A DNA stretch of 64,000 bases, taken from assembly GCA_028285185.1 (NCBI GenBank), contig JANQQD010000275.1, forward strand, positions 1 through 64,000, in the 5' to 3' direction. The stretch comes from Anaerolineae bacterium. Its GTDB lineage: Bacteria > Pseudomonadota > Alphaproteobacteria > DSM-16000 > Inquilinaceae. Both the position numbers and the translations under genes were made by a program. Each line of letters opens with the position of its first letter. The stretch's first letter is position 1. A model generated the notes under the pieces. It saw only the letters and a list, made by a program, of their open reading frames with translations, had not been told where the DNA came from and made no database searches. Positions 16,985 to 25,520 of this stretch are shown piece by piece.

Positions 16985-19900
16985 CAGCGCCGCCCCTGAG
17001 GTCTGAGGCCGAAGCGGTACTCCATGGCGCGGTCATAGCGACCGGCGCGGATGTCCGCGTCCGTCCGCTCGCGCAGCATGACGTCGATCCGCTGCCCGCC
17101 GCCCGGCTGTGTGGTGTTCCGCACCTCGACGTCGGCTGCGTCCGCGCCGCGGTGGTCATGGATGTGGACTTCAACGTCGCTGCCGCCGAAGGCGTGCCGC
17201 ATCTGTTCGGGCCAGCCGATCACCTCGCCCTGCCGGGCGATCACCGGCACTTCGCCGGGCACCAGCCCGCCGCGGTGATAGCGCGGCGCACCGTCCCAGA
17301 CGCGCGGGTCGACGGCCCGCGTCGGCACGGCCGTGACGCCGACGACCCCGCCGCCGTGATAGAGCCCACCCGTCCCGGTCCCGTAGTAGCCCGCCGGCGC
17401 AAAGCTCGTACTGGTACCGAAGCCCAACAGCGCGCCGAAATCGATCGAACCGAGCAGCCCTTCGAGTGCCATCTCAAGCGGGTTGAGGACTGTGAGCCGG
17501 TACAGCGTGTCGATCAGGTCGTTGACAAAGGCGTTGACGATGTCGGCGGTTGTCGCCGTCTCGTCGCGGATCAAACGCAGCGCCGACTGCGCACCACTGC
17601 CGAGACCTTCGAACAGCCCCTCCGCGAACTGAGCGGAGAACCCCAGTTCACGGTACTCGCGGTCTAAGTCGTCCAGCGCCCGGCCCATGACCTGTTCGGC
17701 CTCGGCCCGGCTGCCGGTCAGCGCAATGAGCTGCGGCATAAGCGCGATCAGCTCTGTGACGGCCTGGACGTGCCGATCCTCCGCGTCGCCGTAGCGTTCG
17801 AGGACGGCTTGCGCATCGGTGCGGCGCTGCGTCTCCTCGTCGATTGCGGCGGCGGCAACGTTGCGCCGGCTGATCAACATGGCCAGTTGCCGGTACTCGG
17901 CGCTGCCACTCTCGATGCCCAGTCGCGCGGCCGTCGTGGCCACTTCCCGCATCTCGGCCAGCCCAGCCAGGCTCACCTCGCTCGCCCCATAGAGCCGCGC
18001 CAGACGCTCTTGCAGCGCCGCCTCGCGCTCCAGATCCGCGATGGCATCCGCGGCACCGTCGACCTGGGACTGCCCGCCGCCGCCCCCAAGTGGCCTGGTC
18101 ACGTCGTCATACAGCCTTTGGGCATCGAACACGGCAAGGGCCGCCGTACGGCGCTCCATTGCCGCCGTCACGGCCATCATGACTTGATCTTCAGTCGGGT
18201 CGGTGAAGGCGGCGATCGTTTCGTCATAGGCGTTGCGGAAGGCGGACTCGCCGACTTGCTGGCGATCGAACACTTCGCGCGGCACAGCATTCTCCGCCGC
18301 CGTCGTAAGCGCAGCGGCTTGCTGTCTCAACGCCGCGGTCGTCGCTGCAATGCTGGAGAGTCTCGACGCTACGTCGGCCGCGCGCTCCATGGCGTCGGTG
18401 AGACGGTCGAATTCGGCCGCTGCAGCCGCAGCGTCCTCCGCTTGCTGTGCCATGTTCGCTTCGCGCACAGCAACGGCGTAGCGACGGTGGGCGATCTCCA
18501 TGGCGTTCAGGAATCCGTGGCCGTCTTCCAGGGCGTCGTTGAGGAATTCCTGGAACCGGCCCCCCAACTCCACCTCATCGCGGAAGCGGGCCAGGCCCTC
18601 GACGCCCAGCCGCTGCAGCACGTTCGCTTCCAGCTCGGCGGTCTGCAGCAAGGTCCGCGCCGCGCGGGCCATCTCGTCCAGGGCGGCAGCGCCGCGCCTG
18701 GATGGACCTTCCAGCCCTTCCGTCGTCTCCTTCAGCCCCAGCAGCGCCTCGTCGGCTTCGGTCGCCGTGCCGGCATACCGGCGCAACCCTGCCGCTGTGC
18801 GGTCCACCTCCGCCTTCTGTTCGCCCAGCGCCTCGGCGGCGTCGAGGACGGCCGCTCGCGCCCCGTCGGACGCATTCGTGAGGGCAAGGTACTGATCGAC
18901 GACCGCGTCCAGGTCGCCGCCTTCCGCGAGCGCCTGCTGGAAGGCATCGACGAAGCCGCGGAACAGGTCGCGGACTGGCCCGGATTGACGCTCGGAGAAC
19001 CGGCGCGCTCCCGCACCAGACAACGGGTCCGCGAAGGCGCTCTCCATGGCCTGGCGGACGGCCAGCACGGCTTCATCCAAGGCCTCCTGTTCCAGACCCA
19101 ACCGGATTTCGAGGCGCTGCACTTCCAGCGACCGCTGGGCGTCCGTCAGCTCGGACAGACGCCCTTCCACCTCCGCCACCGACCCGCTCAGCCGGCGCAA
19201 GGCCACATCGGCGGTGTCGGCCGCAGCGGTCGAGCTTTCCCCGAAGACGATCATGGCCCCGGCCGCGGTGCCCGCCAGCGTGGCGAGCAGGCCCAGCGGG
19301 TTGGCGCGCATCACGGCATTGAGAGCGGCCCAGGCACCCGTGGCCGCACGCACGGACGCTGTCATCCGCGTGATGTGCAACGCGGCGTTGACGCCCAGGA
19401 ACGCGCTCAAGGCCAGCACGACCAGGTCGATGTTTTCGGCCAGCTCGATCGCGCCGAAGCCGAGCAGCCGCGCGGCCTGGCCCATGGTGCCGCCCAGCCG
19501 ATCGGCGAAGTCGTCGCCGGACTCCGACGCCTCGCGCAGCCGATCGATCACGTCGACCAGAGCGTCGGTAAGGCCGCCTTCGCCCACCGCACCCGACGCA
19601 CGCAGCAGCTCGTTGCGCAACTGCGCGGAAGCCCGCGTCATGGTCGGCGGCAACTCGGCGAACTGCCGCTCGATCTCGTCGGTCTGCGTCAACAGCGCGC
19701 GGAAGACGTCGCGAGACAAGACCTCGCCATCCAGCACGGCCTGGCGCAGCTGGCCCACGGTCAAGCCCATCCCCGCGGCGATGGCCTCGGCCAGCGGCGG
19801 GATGTTTTCGAGCAGAGAGTTCAGCTCCTCGGCCCGCACGACGCCGCTTGCCATCGCTTGGCCGAACTGCAGCAGGCCGGCACTCAACTGTGCCGTGCCG

Positions 19901-20388
19901 GTCTGACCGATCGCGCCCAGCTGCTGAACCGAGCGGGTCACCCGGAAGACCTGGTCGGCCGTCGCGTCCAGCTCGGGCGCCGTGCGGGCGATGGCACGAT
20001 AGACGGACACGGTGTCGCCAAGCGCCGTTCCGGCTTCCTGGGCGATGCCGAACAGGCGTTCCGACGCGTCGCCGGCCTCAGTCAGGCCCTCGGACGCCAG
20101 CCGGATCTGTGCCTGTGTCGAGGCCCAGGCATCGGCCTGCTGGGCGATCCGCCGCACCAGCGCGACGCCGCCGAGCGCGACCAGCGTCTGGCGCAGACGG
20201 CGCATCACCGCGTCCGTACCCTTGCCGGCCTCCTGCAGGGTGTCGAGACCGCGCGCGGCCTCGCGGGCATCGTCGCCGGCGCTGTCCGCCGCACCACCCA
20301 GCTTGTCCAGGTCTTCCTTGGCGATGCGCAGCTCGCCGCGAAGGCCGCCGGCATCGGCGGTCAGTGTGACGCCCACTTGCAGCGTCAT
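16984..20388 (-). CDS. tail tape measure protein
   Basis: 1134 residues, setting a long non-contractile tail. The N-terminal third holds the tape-measure domain (LFGIAQEAGTALGDTVSVY, GTAQLSAGLLQFGQAMASG, MGLTVGQLRQAVLDGEVLS), followed by hydrophobic helices (IDLVVLALSAFLGVNAALHI; LLATLAGTAAGAMIVFG) and long Ala/Glu/Arg-rich coiled-coil regions, and a Gly/Tyr-rich C-terminus. It overlaps the frameshift-made chaperone extension upstream and the gpM-like gene downstream. Confidence 0.92.
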   Translation of the reverse strand: MTLQVGVTLTADAGGLRGELRIAKEDLDKLGGAADSAGDDAREAARGLDTLQEAGKGTDAVMRRLRQTLVALGGVALVRRIAQQADAWASTQAQIRLASEGLTEAGDASERLFGIAQEAGTALGDTVSVYRAIARTAPELDATADQVFRVTRSVQQLGAIGQTGTAQLSAGLLQFGQAMASGVVRAEELNSLLENIPPLAEAIAAGMGLTVGQLRQAVLDGEVLSRDVFRALLTQTDEIERQFAELPPTMTRASAQLRNELLRASGAVGEGGLTDALVDVIDRLREASESGDDFADRLGGTMGQAARLLGFGAIELAENIDLVVLALSAFLGVNAALHITRMTASVRAATGAWAALNAVMRANPLGLLATLAGTAAGAMIVFGESSTAAADTADVALRRLSGSVAEVEGRLSELTDAQRSLEVQRLEIRLGLEQEALDEAVLAVRQAMESAFADPLSGAGARRFSERQSGPVRDLFRGFVDAFQQALAEGGDLDAVVDQYLALTNASDGARAAVLDAAEALGEQKAEVDRTAAGLRRYAGTATEADEALLGLKETTEGLEGPSRRGAAALDEMARAARTLLQTAELEANVLQRLGVEGLARFRDEVELGGRFQEFLNDALEDGHGFLNAMEIAHRRYAVAVREANMAQQAEDAAAAAAEFDRLTDAMERAADVASRLSSIAATTAALRQQAAALTTAAENAVPREVFDRQQVGESAFRNAYDETIAAFTDPTEDQVMMAVTAAMERRTAALAVFDAQRLYDDVTRPLGGGGGQSQVDGAADAIADLEREAALQERLARLYGASEVSLAGLAEMREVATTAARLGIESGSAEYRQLAMLISRRNVAAAAIDEETQRRTDAQAVLERYGDAEDRHVQAVTELIALMPQLIALTGSRAEAEQVMGRALDDLDREYRELGFSAQFAEGLFEGLGSGAQSALRLIRDETATTADIVNAFVNDLIDTLYRLTVLNPLEMALEGLLGSIDFGALLGFGTSTSFAPAGYYGTGTGGLYHGGGVVGVTAVPTRAVDPRVWDGAPRYHRGGLVPGEVPVIARQGEVIGWPEQMRHAFGGSDVEVHIHDHRGADAADVEVRNTTQPGGGQRIDVMLRERTDADIRAGRYDRAMEYRFGLRPQGRR

Positions 20389-20747
20389 CGCTTGTTCCTC
20401 ACGGTCAAGGCCTCGGACTCCATGACCTGTAGGTCCGCCAGCAGCTCCGAAGTCCAGTCGATGCTATGGGCGTCGGCCACTTGGCGGACGCCGGCGTAGT
20501 CGAGGCCCTGCCAGAGCACCCCGCCGCCGCCGAGGCCCGCAACGACGGTGCAACGCCATTGGGTGCCGCACGCCGCGAAAAGCTCGAAGACTGCGCGATG
20601 CTCCTCCCACACCTCGACCACGGGCTCGGTCGCGCCCGTGACCTGTTCGATCGCCACCTCGTCGACGCCGAAGGTGCGCAGATCGTCTTCGATTTCGTCA
20701 TTGCCGGCCGCACCGCCTTGCGCCCAAGCCCGCGCGGCCGTCGCTAG
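20385..20747 (-). CDS. -1 frameshift extension of the tail assembly chaperone (DUF1799, gpT part)
   Basis: This frame encodes about 120 residues (LATAARAWAQGG... to ...ALTVRNKR) with a DUF1799-like WEEHRAVFELFAACGTQWR segment. It has no convincing start of its own: an in-frame ATG at 20831 lies inside the upstream gene without a ribosome site. It is entered by a -1 slip at AAAAAAC (20747-20753) near the end of the chaperone gene, giving a 253-residue G-T fusion, as in lambda gpG-GT. The fusion recruits the tape measure during tail assembly. Confidence 0.75.
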   Translation of the reverse strand, partial: LATAARAWAQGGAAGNDEIEDDLRTFGVDEVAIEQVTGATEPVVEVWEEHRAVFELFAACGTQWRCTVVAGLGGGGVLWQGLDYAGVRQVADAHSIDWTSELLADLQVMESEALTVRNKR

Positions 20748-21145
20748 TTTTTTCGTTTGCGCGCCGCGGCGCCGGCCGGCGAGGCGCTCTCGATATAGGC
20801 CTGCAGGAACGCATTCCGCGTCGGCGGCCAAGCCAGCAGCATCCCCAGATTGTGATCACTGAACGGGATCGCCTTTCCCTCCGCGTCGACCACGTCGGTG
20901 TCCCAGCCGACCACCGCGCGCTTCAGCAGTTCGTTGAAGTCCAGCTTCTCGGCCAGGCCGAGCAGGATCGACATGTCGCGGGCCGGCGCGTGGTCGCCGC
21001 CCAGAGCGGCCACGGTCTCGTCTTCCGTCAGCGCGACGAAGTCGGCGTGAAAGGTGTGGGTCTGGAACGCGCCAGGCTGCTTCGGGTCGGGCACCTGGAC
21101 GTGGACCGGCCAGCGATAGGGCTGCGAAGGGATGAAGGCGAACAC
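20744..21145 (-). CDS. tail assembly chaperone (gpG-like)
   Basis: 133 residues starting with GTG at 21145, preceded by GGAGG at good spacing. The sequence (VFAFIPSQPYRWPVHVQVP... ending ARKRKN) has the length and position of a gpG-like chaperone between tail tube and tape measure. Its last codons CGA AAA AAC TAG contain the slip site that joins it to the downstream DUF1799 frame. It is not a virion component in lambda-type tails. Confidence 0.8.
   Translation of the reverse strand: MFAFIPSQPYRWPVHVQVPDPKQPGAFQTHTFHADFVALTEDETVAALGGDHAPARDMSILLGLAEKLDFNELLKRAVVGWDTDVVDAEGKAIPFSDHNLGMLLAWPPTRNAFLQAYIESASPAGAAARKRKN
20747..20753 (-). promoter_or_regulatory. programmed -1 ribosomal frameshift slippery site (AAAAAAC)
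   Basis: Read on the minus strand the zero-frame codons are cgA AAA AAC TAG, exactly the X XXY YYZ heptamer. After a -1 slip the next codons are CTA GCG ACG, which enter the DUF1799 frame without interruption. The stop codon directly follows the heptamer, which can raise slippage. Confidence 0.75.
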
Positions 21146-21173
21146 CGTTTAACCTCCGTTTAAAGGGGGGCGT

Positions 21174-22427
21174 TCAACGAATGGAGAACACCAGCTCGTC
21201 GTTGCCGGCGTCAGTCGGAATGAAGGTCAGACCCAGCGGCCAGGTCACGATGCCCTGGGACTGGTCGTAGTCCGGCGCCCCCAGCTCCACCTGGGGGGCA
21301 TCGACCCGCACGATCTCCCCGGCCGCCGTGCCGTGCACGATGGCGAACGCGCCGGTCGTTCCGGCCTTGGCTCGGGCGAAGGGATTGAAGGTTGCGAGTG
21401 CCTGCGCCTCGATCACGGCACGGCCGGTCGCGTTGCGGTCGGAGATCAGGACCGCGCGCGTGTTGACCAGGTGCCGTCCCTCGACCTGCTGGCCGACCGA
21501 GATCTCCAGCTCCTGCAGCGGCAGCTGGTCGACCCCGTGCAGTGAAAACCACGGCGTGTTCTCAGCGCTGATGACCTTGGGCTTCTGGAACGCGGAGAGG
21601 GTGGGCGTCGGTAGGGCCTCGGTGATCGGGTCGGAGAACAGCCCGGTGAAGGTGAACCGCCACATCGGATAGCCGGGCGTGCTGTAGCGCAGGGCCACGG
21701 TGCCGCGCGCGCCCAACAACGCGTGCCTGGTGCCGTCGACATTGAGGTAGAGGGTCACGCCCTTGAACAGCGCCGAGTCCGAGATCGGCGCGTAGTCCGC
21801 GCGCGCCGGCGTCAGGGTGATGGTGTAGGCGTCACCGAGCGCGAACGCCGTGCCCACCGTCGGCGTGATCGTGGCTCCGCCGGGCAGTGCAAAGGGCATG
21901 GCGTCCGTCATCAGCACGGCCGACTGGCTGTAGGCCGCCAAGCCTTCGACCTGCGGTGCCGCCACGTCGAAGGTCGCGACGCCGGAGCCGCCCGCGTTGG
22001 TGCAGGTGAGGGTCACCGTCCGCGCCACGGTGCCGGTGTAAGGGTCGCCCTTCGTGTAAGTGAAGTCCCCGGTGGGCGAGCTGGTGGGCGTGGGCGGCGA
22101 GTCCTGGATCGTGGCCGCGCCGGTCAGCAGCGTCTCGGCAAATCCGCAGCCTTCCAGCAGCACGGCATAGGCCGGCGGCGTACCGGCCGTGCCCGAGCCG
22201 GCCGCCTCGACGTCGAACTCCAGCGAGATTTGCAGATTGGCCCAGGTCGAGGGGCGCGCGCCGAGAAAGCCCCGGTCGTTCTCGCGGGTGACCTGCTGCC
22301 CCTCCATGGGCCGCAGCGTGACGTTCGATGCCAGGATCGCGTTCAAGGCCCCAGTCGGGCCGGAGTCCTCGCCGTAGGTGGTCTCCAGCTTGGCGAGGAG
22401 TGCCTTGTTGCGCCAGAAAAAGGCCAT
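21174..22427 (-). CDS. phage tail tube protein
   Basis: 417 residues (MAFFWRNKALLAKLETTYGED...), the type found in Mu-like siphophages. It has the N-terminal AKLETTYG segment, an internal Ig-like insert around residues 120-200 (VTLTCTNAGGSGVATFDV) and a C-terminal GLTFIPTDAGNDELVFSIR. It lies between the tail terminator-position gene and the G chaperone. It is the main component of the non-contractile tail; there is no sheath gene in the window. Confidence 0.85.
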   Translation of the reverse strand: MAFFWRNKALLAKLETTYGEDSGPTGALNAILASNVTLRPMEGQQVTRENDRGFLGARPSTWANLQISLEFDVEAAGSGTAGTPPAYAVLLEGCGFAETLLTGAATIQDSPPTPTSSPTGDFTYTKGDPYTGTVARTVTLTCTNAGGSGVATFDVAAPQVEGLAAYSQSAVLMTDAMPFALPGGATITPTVGTAFALGDAYTITLTPARADYAPISDSALFKGVTLYLNVDGTRHALLGARGTVALRYSTPGYPMWRFTFTGLFSDPITEALPTPTLSAFQKPKVISAENTPWFSLHGVDQLPLQELEISVGQQVEGRHLVNTRAVLISDRNATGRAVIEAQALATFNPFARAKAGTTGAFAIVHGTAAGEIVRVDAPQVELGAPDYDQSQGIVTWPLGLTFIPTDAGNDELVFSIR

Positions 22428-22428
22428 C

Positions 22429-22863
22429 TCACACCTTCCTCAAGTAGTAGGCAGTCGCGTAGCTCTGCTGGATGAAGACCGCTCCGGCCTTCAAACCGAC
22501 CAGTCGGCTGCGCACATAGTCCACCACCGTCTCGGCCGAGGCCGGCGTCCAGCCGGCAAGCGCCGCCCGCACCGCCGTCAGCAACGGGGCAATCCGGTCG
22601 AGCACCTCGCCGCCGGTGGCGTCGCCGGCATGCCGTTCCACCACGATCACGCCGACCGCCTCGGTGATGCGCTGGCTGTGGATGTTGGCGTGCCCGTTGG
22701 GGTCGGCGTCTTCGCCCAGCGGCAGCACGAAGGCGGCCGGCATCCGCTGCGGTCCCTGTCCCCGGTGGAGAAGCGCGGCCAGCTCCGCTGCGCCTTCGAC
22801 CCGGCCGTGCAGCGCGGTGACCTCGGCTTTCAGCCGGTCGATCACGTCCTGCACCACGGTCAC
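22429..22863 (-). CDS. gp37-like / tail terminator-position protein
   Basis: 144 residues from a GTG at 22863 that overlaps the previous stop (GTGA). The text reads VTVVQDVIDRLKAEVTAL... with HANIHSQRITEAVGVIVVERH, the pattern of the small alpha/beta terminator proteins that cap siphophage tails. It ends 2 bp before the tail tube gene. The same frame stays open to 23802 but that upstream part is an antisense-like GC shadow. Confidence 0.75.
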   Translation of the reverse strand: MTVVQDVIDRLKAEVTALHGRVEGAAELAALLHRGQGPQRMPAAFVLPLGEDADPNGHANIHSQRITEAVGVIVVERHAGDATGGEVLDRIAPLLTAVRAALAGWTPASAETVVDYVRSRLVGLKAGAVFIQQSYATAYYLRKV

Positions 22864-23363
22864 GGCGCGACCCCCGCGGCATCCGCCAGGTAGTCGATGG
22901 CGATGGCCTCGAATTCCCCAAGGTCCACGTCGTCGATGCCGACGAACGGGCGCGGAGGAATGGTCACGCGGCGGGCGCGCCGGATGCCGGCGCCGGGCAC
23001 GTCGAACACGAGAAAGTCCGCGTTCACGGGCTCGATCACGCCGCCCACTTGATGGATGGCCGCATAGATCACGTTCGTGCCGTGCGTGACCGATGTTGCC
23101 GTCACCTGGCTGGTGATGGACTGGCGCAGCCGCGCCGATTGGGTCAGGGTCTGGCCGCCTTCGACCAGCGCCCGAATCGAAGGTGGCCACGGGTCGCCGC
23201 CGGGCGCGGTTTCGGTCTCGAAGCGCTCCTCTGTCCGGGCCTCCATGTAGGACGCGAATTCCCGCATCAGCGGCGTCATGTCGTCGCCGGCCGCGGCCAG
23301 GCCGCCGATGGCCTGCTGGACGGCGTCGTCCGCGAGCGAGATATCGATCCGCGTCCCCGCCAC
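22860..23363 (-). CDS. phage virion morphogenesis protein (Mu gpG-like)
   Basis: 167 residues resembling the phage virion morphogenesis family (PF05069). The segment LMREFASYMEARTEERFETETAPGGDPWPP, followed by LTQSARLRQSITSQV and IPPRPFVGIDD, is diagnostic. In Mu the homologue gpG acts in head assembly and head-tail joining. It overlaps the following gene by GTGA. Confidence 0.85.
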   Translation of the reverse strand: MAGTRIDISLADDAVQQAIGGLAAAGDDMTPLMREFASYMEARTEERFETETAPGGDPWPPSIRALVEGGQTLTQSARLRQSITSQVTATSVTHGTNVIYAAIHQVGGVIEPVNADFLVFDVPGAGIRRARRVTIPPRPFVGIDDVDLGEFEAIAIDYLADAAGVAP

Positions 23364-23366
23364 GGG

Positions 23367-23792
23367 TCAGTAGCCTTCCAGGGAGCCGCGGTCGAGGCGC
23401 CGGGGCGGGGCCTGGACGACGGCCTCGGTCGGGGCGGCCGGGGCCTCGGAGCCATCGGCGACCGGCAGCTCGACCCGGCCGGCGGCGAGTCCCTTCAGCG
23501 TGTCGATCGCGGCGCTGTGGCGGCCGGCCACCAGCTCGGGCACGTCGAACCGATGCAGGGCATAGATCGCAATGTCTACGGCGAGCCGCTTCAACAGCGG
23601 CGGCGTCTCCGCGAGCGGCAGGGCGTAGCGAACGCGGATGTGGCCGTCGATGATGGCGTCGGCATCGCCCAGCGCCTCGTCGACCACCGTGGCGTCGATC
23701 GCACCCGTCGGCGGATCGGCCCGGTCGGTCAGGTCGATCAGCGCGTCCTCGCCGATGCGCCCGATCAGATCCTGTTGGGTTGCGTAGGGCAT
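23367..23792 (-). CDS. DUF1320 family head-tail connector protein (Mu gp36)
   Basis: 141 residues beginning MPYATQQDLIGRIGEDALIDLTDR, the standard opening of the gp36/DUF1320 family, with DADAIIDGHIRVRYALPL in the middle. It is thought to act at the head-tail joint. It lies 3 bp upstream of the virion morphogenesis gene and 6 bp after the GapR-like gene. Confidence 0.88.
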   Translation of the reverse strand: MPYATQQDLIGRIGEDALIDLTDRADPPTGAIDATVVDEALGDADAIIDGHIRVRYALPLAETPPLLKRLAVDIAIYALHRFDVPELVAGRHSAAIDTLKGLAAGRVELPVADGSEAPAAPTEAVVQAPPRRLDRGSLEGY

Positions 23793-23798
23793 CGTGCG

Positions 23799-24044
23799 TC
23801 AACTCTTGCCGTCGAGGGCCGACAGGTAGAGATCGACCAGCTCTTGCTGCTCGCGGCGGTCGTTCGCCTCCATCCGGCGCAGCTTCAGCACCTGGCGCAG
23901 GATCTTCACGTCGAAGCCTTCGCCCTTGGCCTCGGCGAAGACGTCGCGGATGTCGGCAGAGATGGCCGCCTTGTCTTCTTCCAGCCGCTCGATCCGTTCG
24001 ATGAAGGACCGGAGGCGATCACCCGCAATTCCGCCGTCGCTCAT
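23799..24044 (-). CDS. GapR/DUF2312 family DNA-binding protein, phage copy
   Basis: 81 residues from the ATG at 24044. RLRSFIERIERLEEDKAAISADIRDVFAEAKGEGFDVKILRQVLKLRRM is the GapR/DUF2312 coiled-coil core. GapR is an alphaproteobacterial nucleoid protein that binds overtwisted AT-rich DNA. A phage copy within the morphogenesis operon could affect DNA topology during transposition or packaging, but that is inference. Its start overlaps the preceding small gene as ATGA. Confidence 0.82.
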   Translation of the reverse strand: MSDGGIAGDRLRSFIERIERLEEDKAAISADIRDVFAEAKGEGFDVKILRQVLKLRRMEANDRREQQELVDLYLSALDGKS

Positions 24045-24316
24045 GGTCTTGTCCTTGGCAGTGGCCTGCCGGCCGGAGATCCAGGCCCGGCCGGCAGGTC
24101 CACCGTCTCGGCCTTTCGGCCCGTCTGGCCTAACCGGCGCCGGCATCCCTGGCGATCCCGGCGCCGGCCGGGGCGGCGGCTCTGCCCCGCCCTGCGGCCC
24201 TCGCTATTCCGTGTCGTGCAGGGGTGGAGGGTCAGGCTCCAGCCCCGCCGGTCCATGCCTTCCACGGGGACGCCCCTGCCGGCGCCCCCGCGGTCAAAGG
24301 CTCTCGCTGCGGTCAT
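24041..24316 (-). CDS. small Arg/Gly-rich protein of unknown function, coupled at both ends
   Basis: 91 residues (MTAARAFDRGGAGRGVPVEGM...). I recognise no family, and the composition (many Arg, Gly, Pro) resembles that of non-coding frames in GC-rich DNA. Support comes from architecture: its ATG forms an ATGA overlap with the stop of the gp35-like gene and its own stop forms an ATGA overlap with the GapR-like start. Without it the operon would have a 268-bp hole. Confidence 0.5.
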   Translation of the reverse strand: MTAARAFDRGGAGRGVPVEGMDRRGWSLTLHPCTTRNSEGRRAGQSRRPGRRRDRQGCRRRLGQTGRKAETVDLPAGPGSPAGRPLPRTRP

Positions 24317-24585
24317 CCGGTGTCGGTCGGTTCAGCCTCTGCCGGTTTGTTCGGCGACTTGGCCGACCTGGCCTTGCCCTTGCCCTCGGCTTTGGTCGGC
24401 GGTGCCTCGTCGCCGTCAGCCGGAGCGGCCGTGACGTGCAGCATTGGCTCGGCCTGTAGTTGGGCGATCTCATCGGCCGTCAGATCGCCGGCATACACGG
24501 TCGTCGAGCCGTGCCAGGTGCGCCCCGCCCGGCGGAATCCGTCGCGCTTGGCGACGACGATCAGATCGGTGTCGGTGTCGGTCAT
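24313..24585 (-). CDS. HI1506-like (FluMu gp35) head-region protein
   Basis: 90 residues from the ATG at 24585 (an upstream start at 24606 is possible). The N-terminal part LIVVAKRDGFRRAGRTWHGSTTVYAGDLTADEIAQLQAEPML matches the small HI1506-type proteins that follow the major head gene in Mu-like prophages. The C-terminus is a Lys/Ala/Pro-rich tail, probably disordered. Confidence 0.75.
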   Translation of the reverse strand: MTDTDTDLIVVAKRDGFRRAGRTWHGSTTVYAGDLTADEIAQLQAEPMLHVTAAPADGDEAPPTKAEGKGKARSAKSPNKPAEAEPTDTG

Positions 24586-24602
24586 CGTTCCTGTCCTCCC
24601 GC

Positions 24603-25505
24603 TCACGCCAGCCAGTCGGCAACGAGCAACTCGGCCGTGCCGCGCCAGACATTGGTGGCGCCGGAGGCATCGCGCTCGGCGTTCAGGATTTCCAGGCCCA
24701 CCTCTTCCAGATCCGGCGGAACCACCAAGAGGCGCGGACGAATGCCCAGTGGACGCCCGTAATCACCCTTGAGGTTGCGCATCGCGGCACGCGCGCCCTT
24801 GTAGTTCGCCGCGTTCAGCGTCTGCTTCGAGCCCCACGCGTACTGCCAGAACCCGAAGCCCACGTTGCAGCGGTGGTGTACGCCGTAGATCAGTTGCCGC
24901 TGGAAGAAGACGTTGTCGTCGTCCGGCCGGTCTTTCCGAACCAGCTCGCCCTCCTTTCGCACCTGATAGAGGATCGGCTTCAGGGCCCGGCTGTCGTCGA
25001 TCAGGAACCACGGCACGCCTGAACCGCCGTCGGTGTTGGCGACCGATGTGACGTTGCCGTTGGCGTCCAGTACCGGGTGGTCGGTGTCGAAGAAGTACTG
25101 GCCGTCGTAGGCGAGGCCGAGTGACGCGTCGAACCCGGCCTTCAGCAGACCGTAGACTAGCAGGTTGGGCTGCGCCGCGACGGCGAGGCCGAGTTCCTGG
25201 AACATCGGCCCGTAGGTGCCATAGGTGTCGTCGTTGATCTCGTTTTCGTCGACGCCGATGGTGTCTTCGTAGTCCTCGTTCCTGATCGCGTAGTCGTGCT
25301 GCATCAGGTTGTTGATGACGCGGTCGCCGACCCATTTGCGCAGGCCGGGGATCTTGCCGAGCCAGCCATACTTCTCTTCCCGCGTAGTGGAGTTCACGCG
25401 GGTGGCGACCCGCATCCACTGCGCCTCGGCCTGACCGAGCCCATCCCGGAACGCGGTCTTGAAGCCAGTGAAGAGGATGTCGAGATTGGCGCGGTTGACG
25501 ATCAT
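24603..25505 (-). CDS. Mu-like major head (capsid) protein gpT
   Basis: 300 residues starting MIVNRANLDILFTGFKTAFRDGLGQ, the characteristic gpT opening. Further family segments are DTIGVDENEINDDTYGTYGPMFQELG, YDGQYFFDTDHPV and RPRLLVVPPDLEEVGLEILNAE. It is the HK97-fold shell protein. It follows the decoration-type protein and precedes the gp35-like gene, the standard Mu order. Confidence 0.93.
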   Translation of the reverse strand: MIVNRANLDILFTGFKTAFRDGLGQAEAQWMRVATRVNSTTREEKYGWLGKIPGLRKWVGDRVINNLMQHDYAIRNEDYEDTIGVDENEINDDTYGTYGPMFQELGLAVAAQPNLLVYGLLKAGFDASLGLAYDGQYFFDTDHPVLDANGNVTSVANTDGGSGVPWFLIDDSRALKPILYQVRKEGELVRKDRPDDDNVFFQRQLIYGVHHRCNVGFGFWQYAWGSKQTLNAANYKGARAAMRNLKGDYGRPLGIRPRLLVVPPDLEEVGLEILNAERDASGATNVWRGTAELLVADWLA

Positions 25506-25520
25506 CGTTGCAGCCTCCGA

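Noticed and set aside
17770-20499. Long plus-strand open frame opposite the tape measure gene
   Set aside because: Antisense shadow of the tape measure protein with Arg/His/Gln-rich random-like composition.
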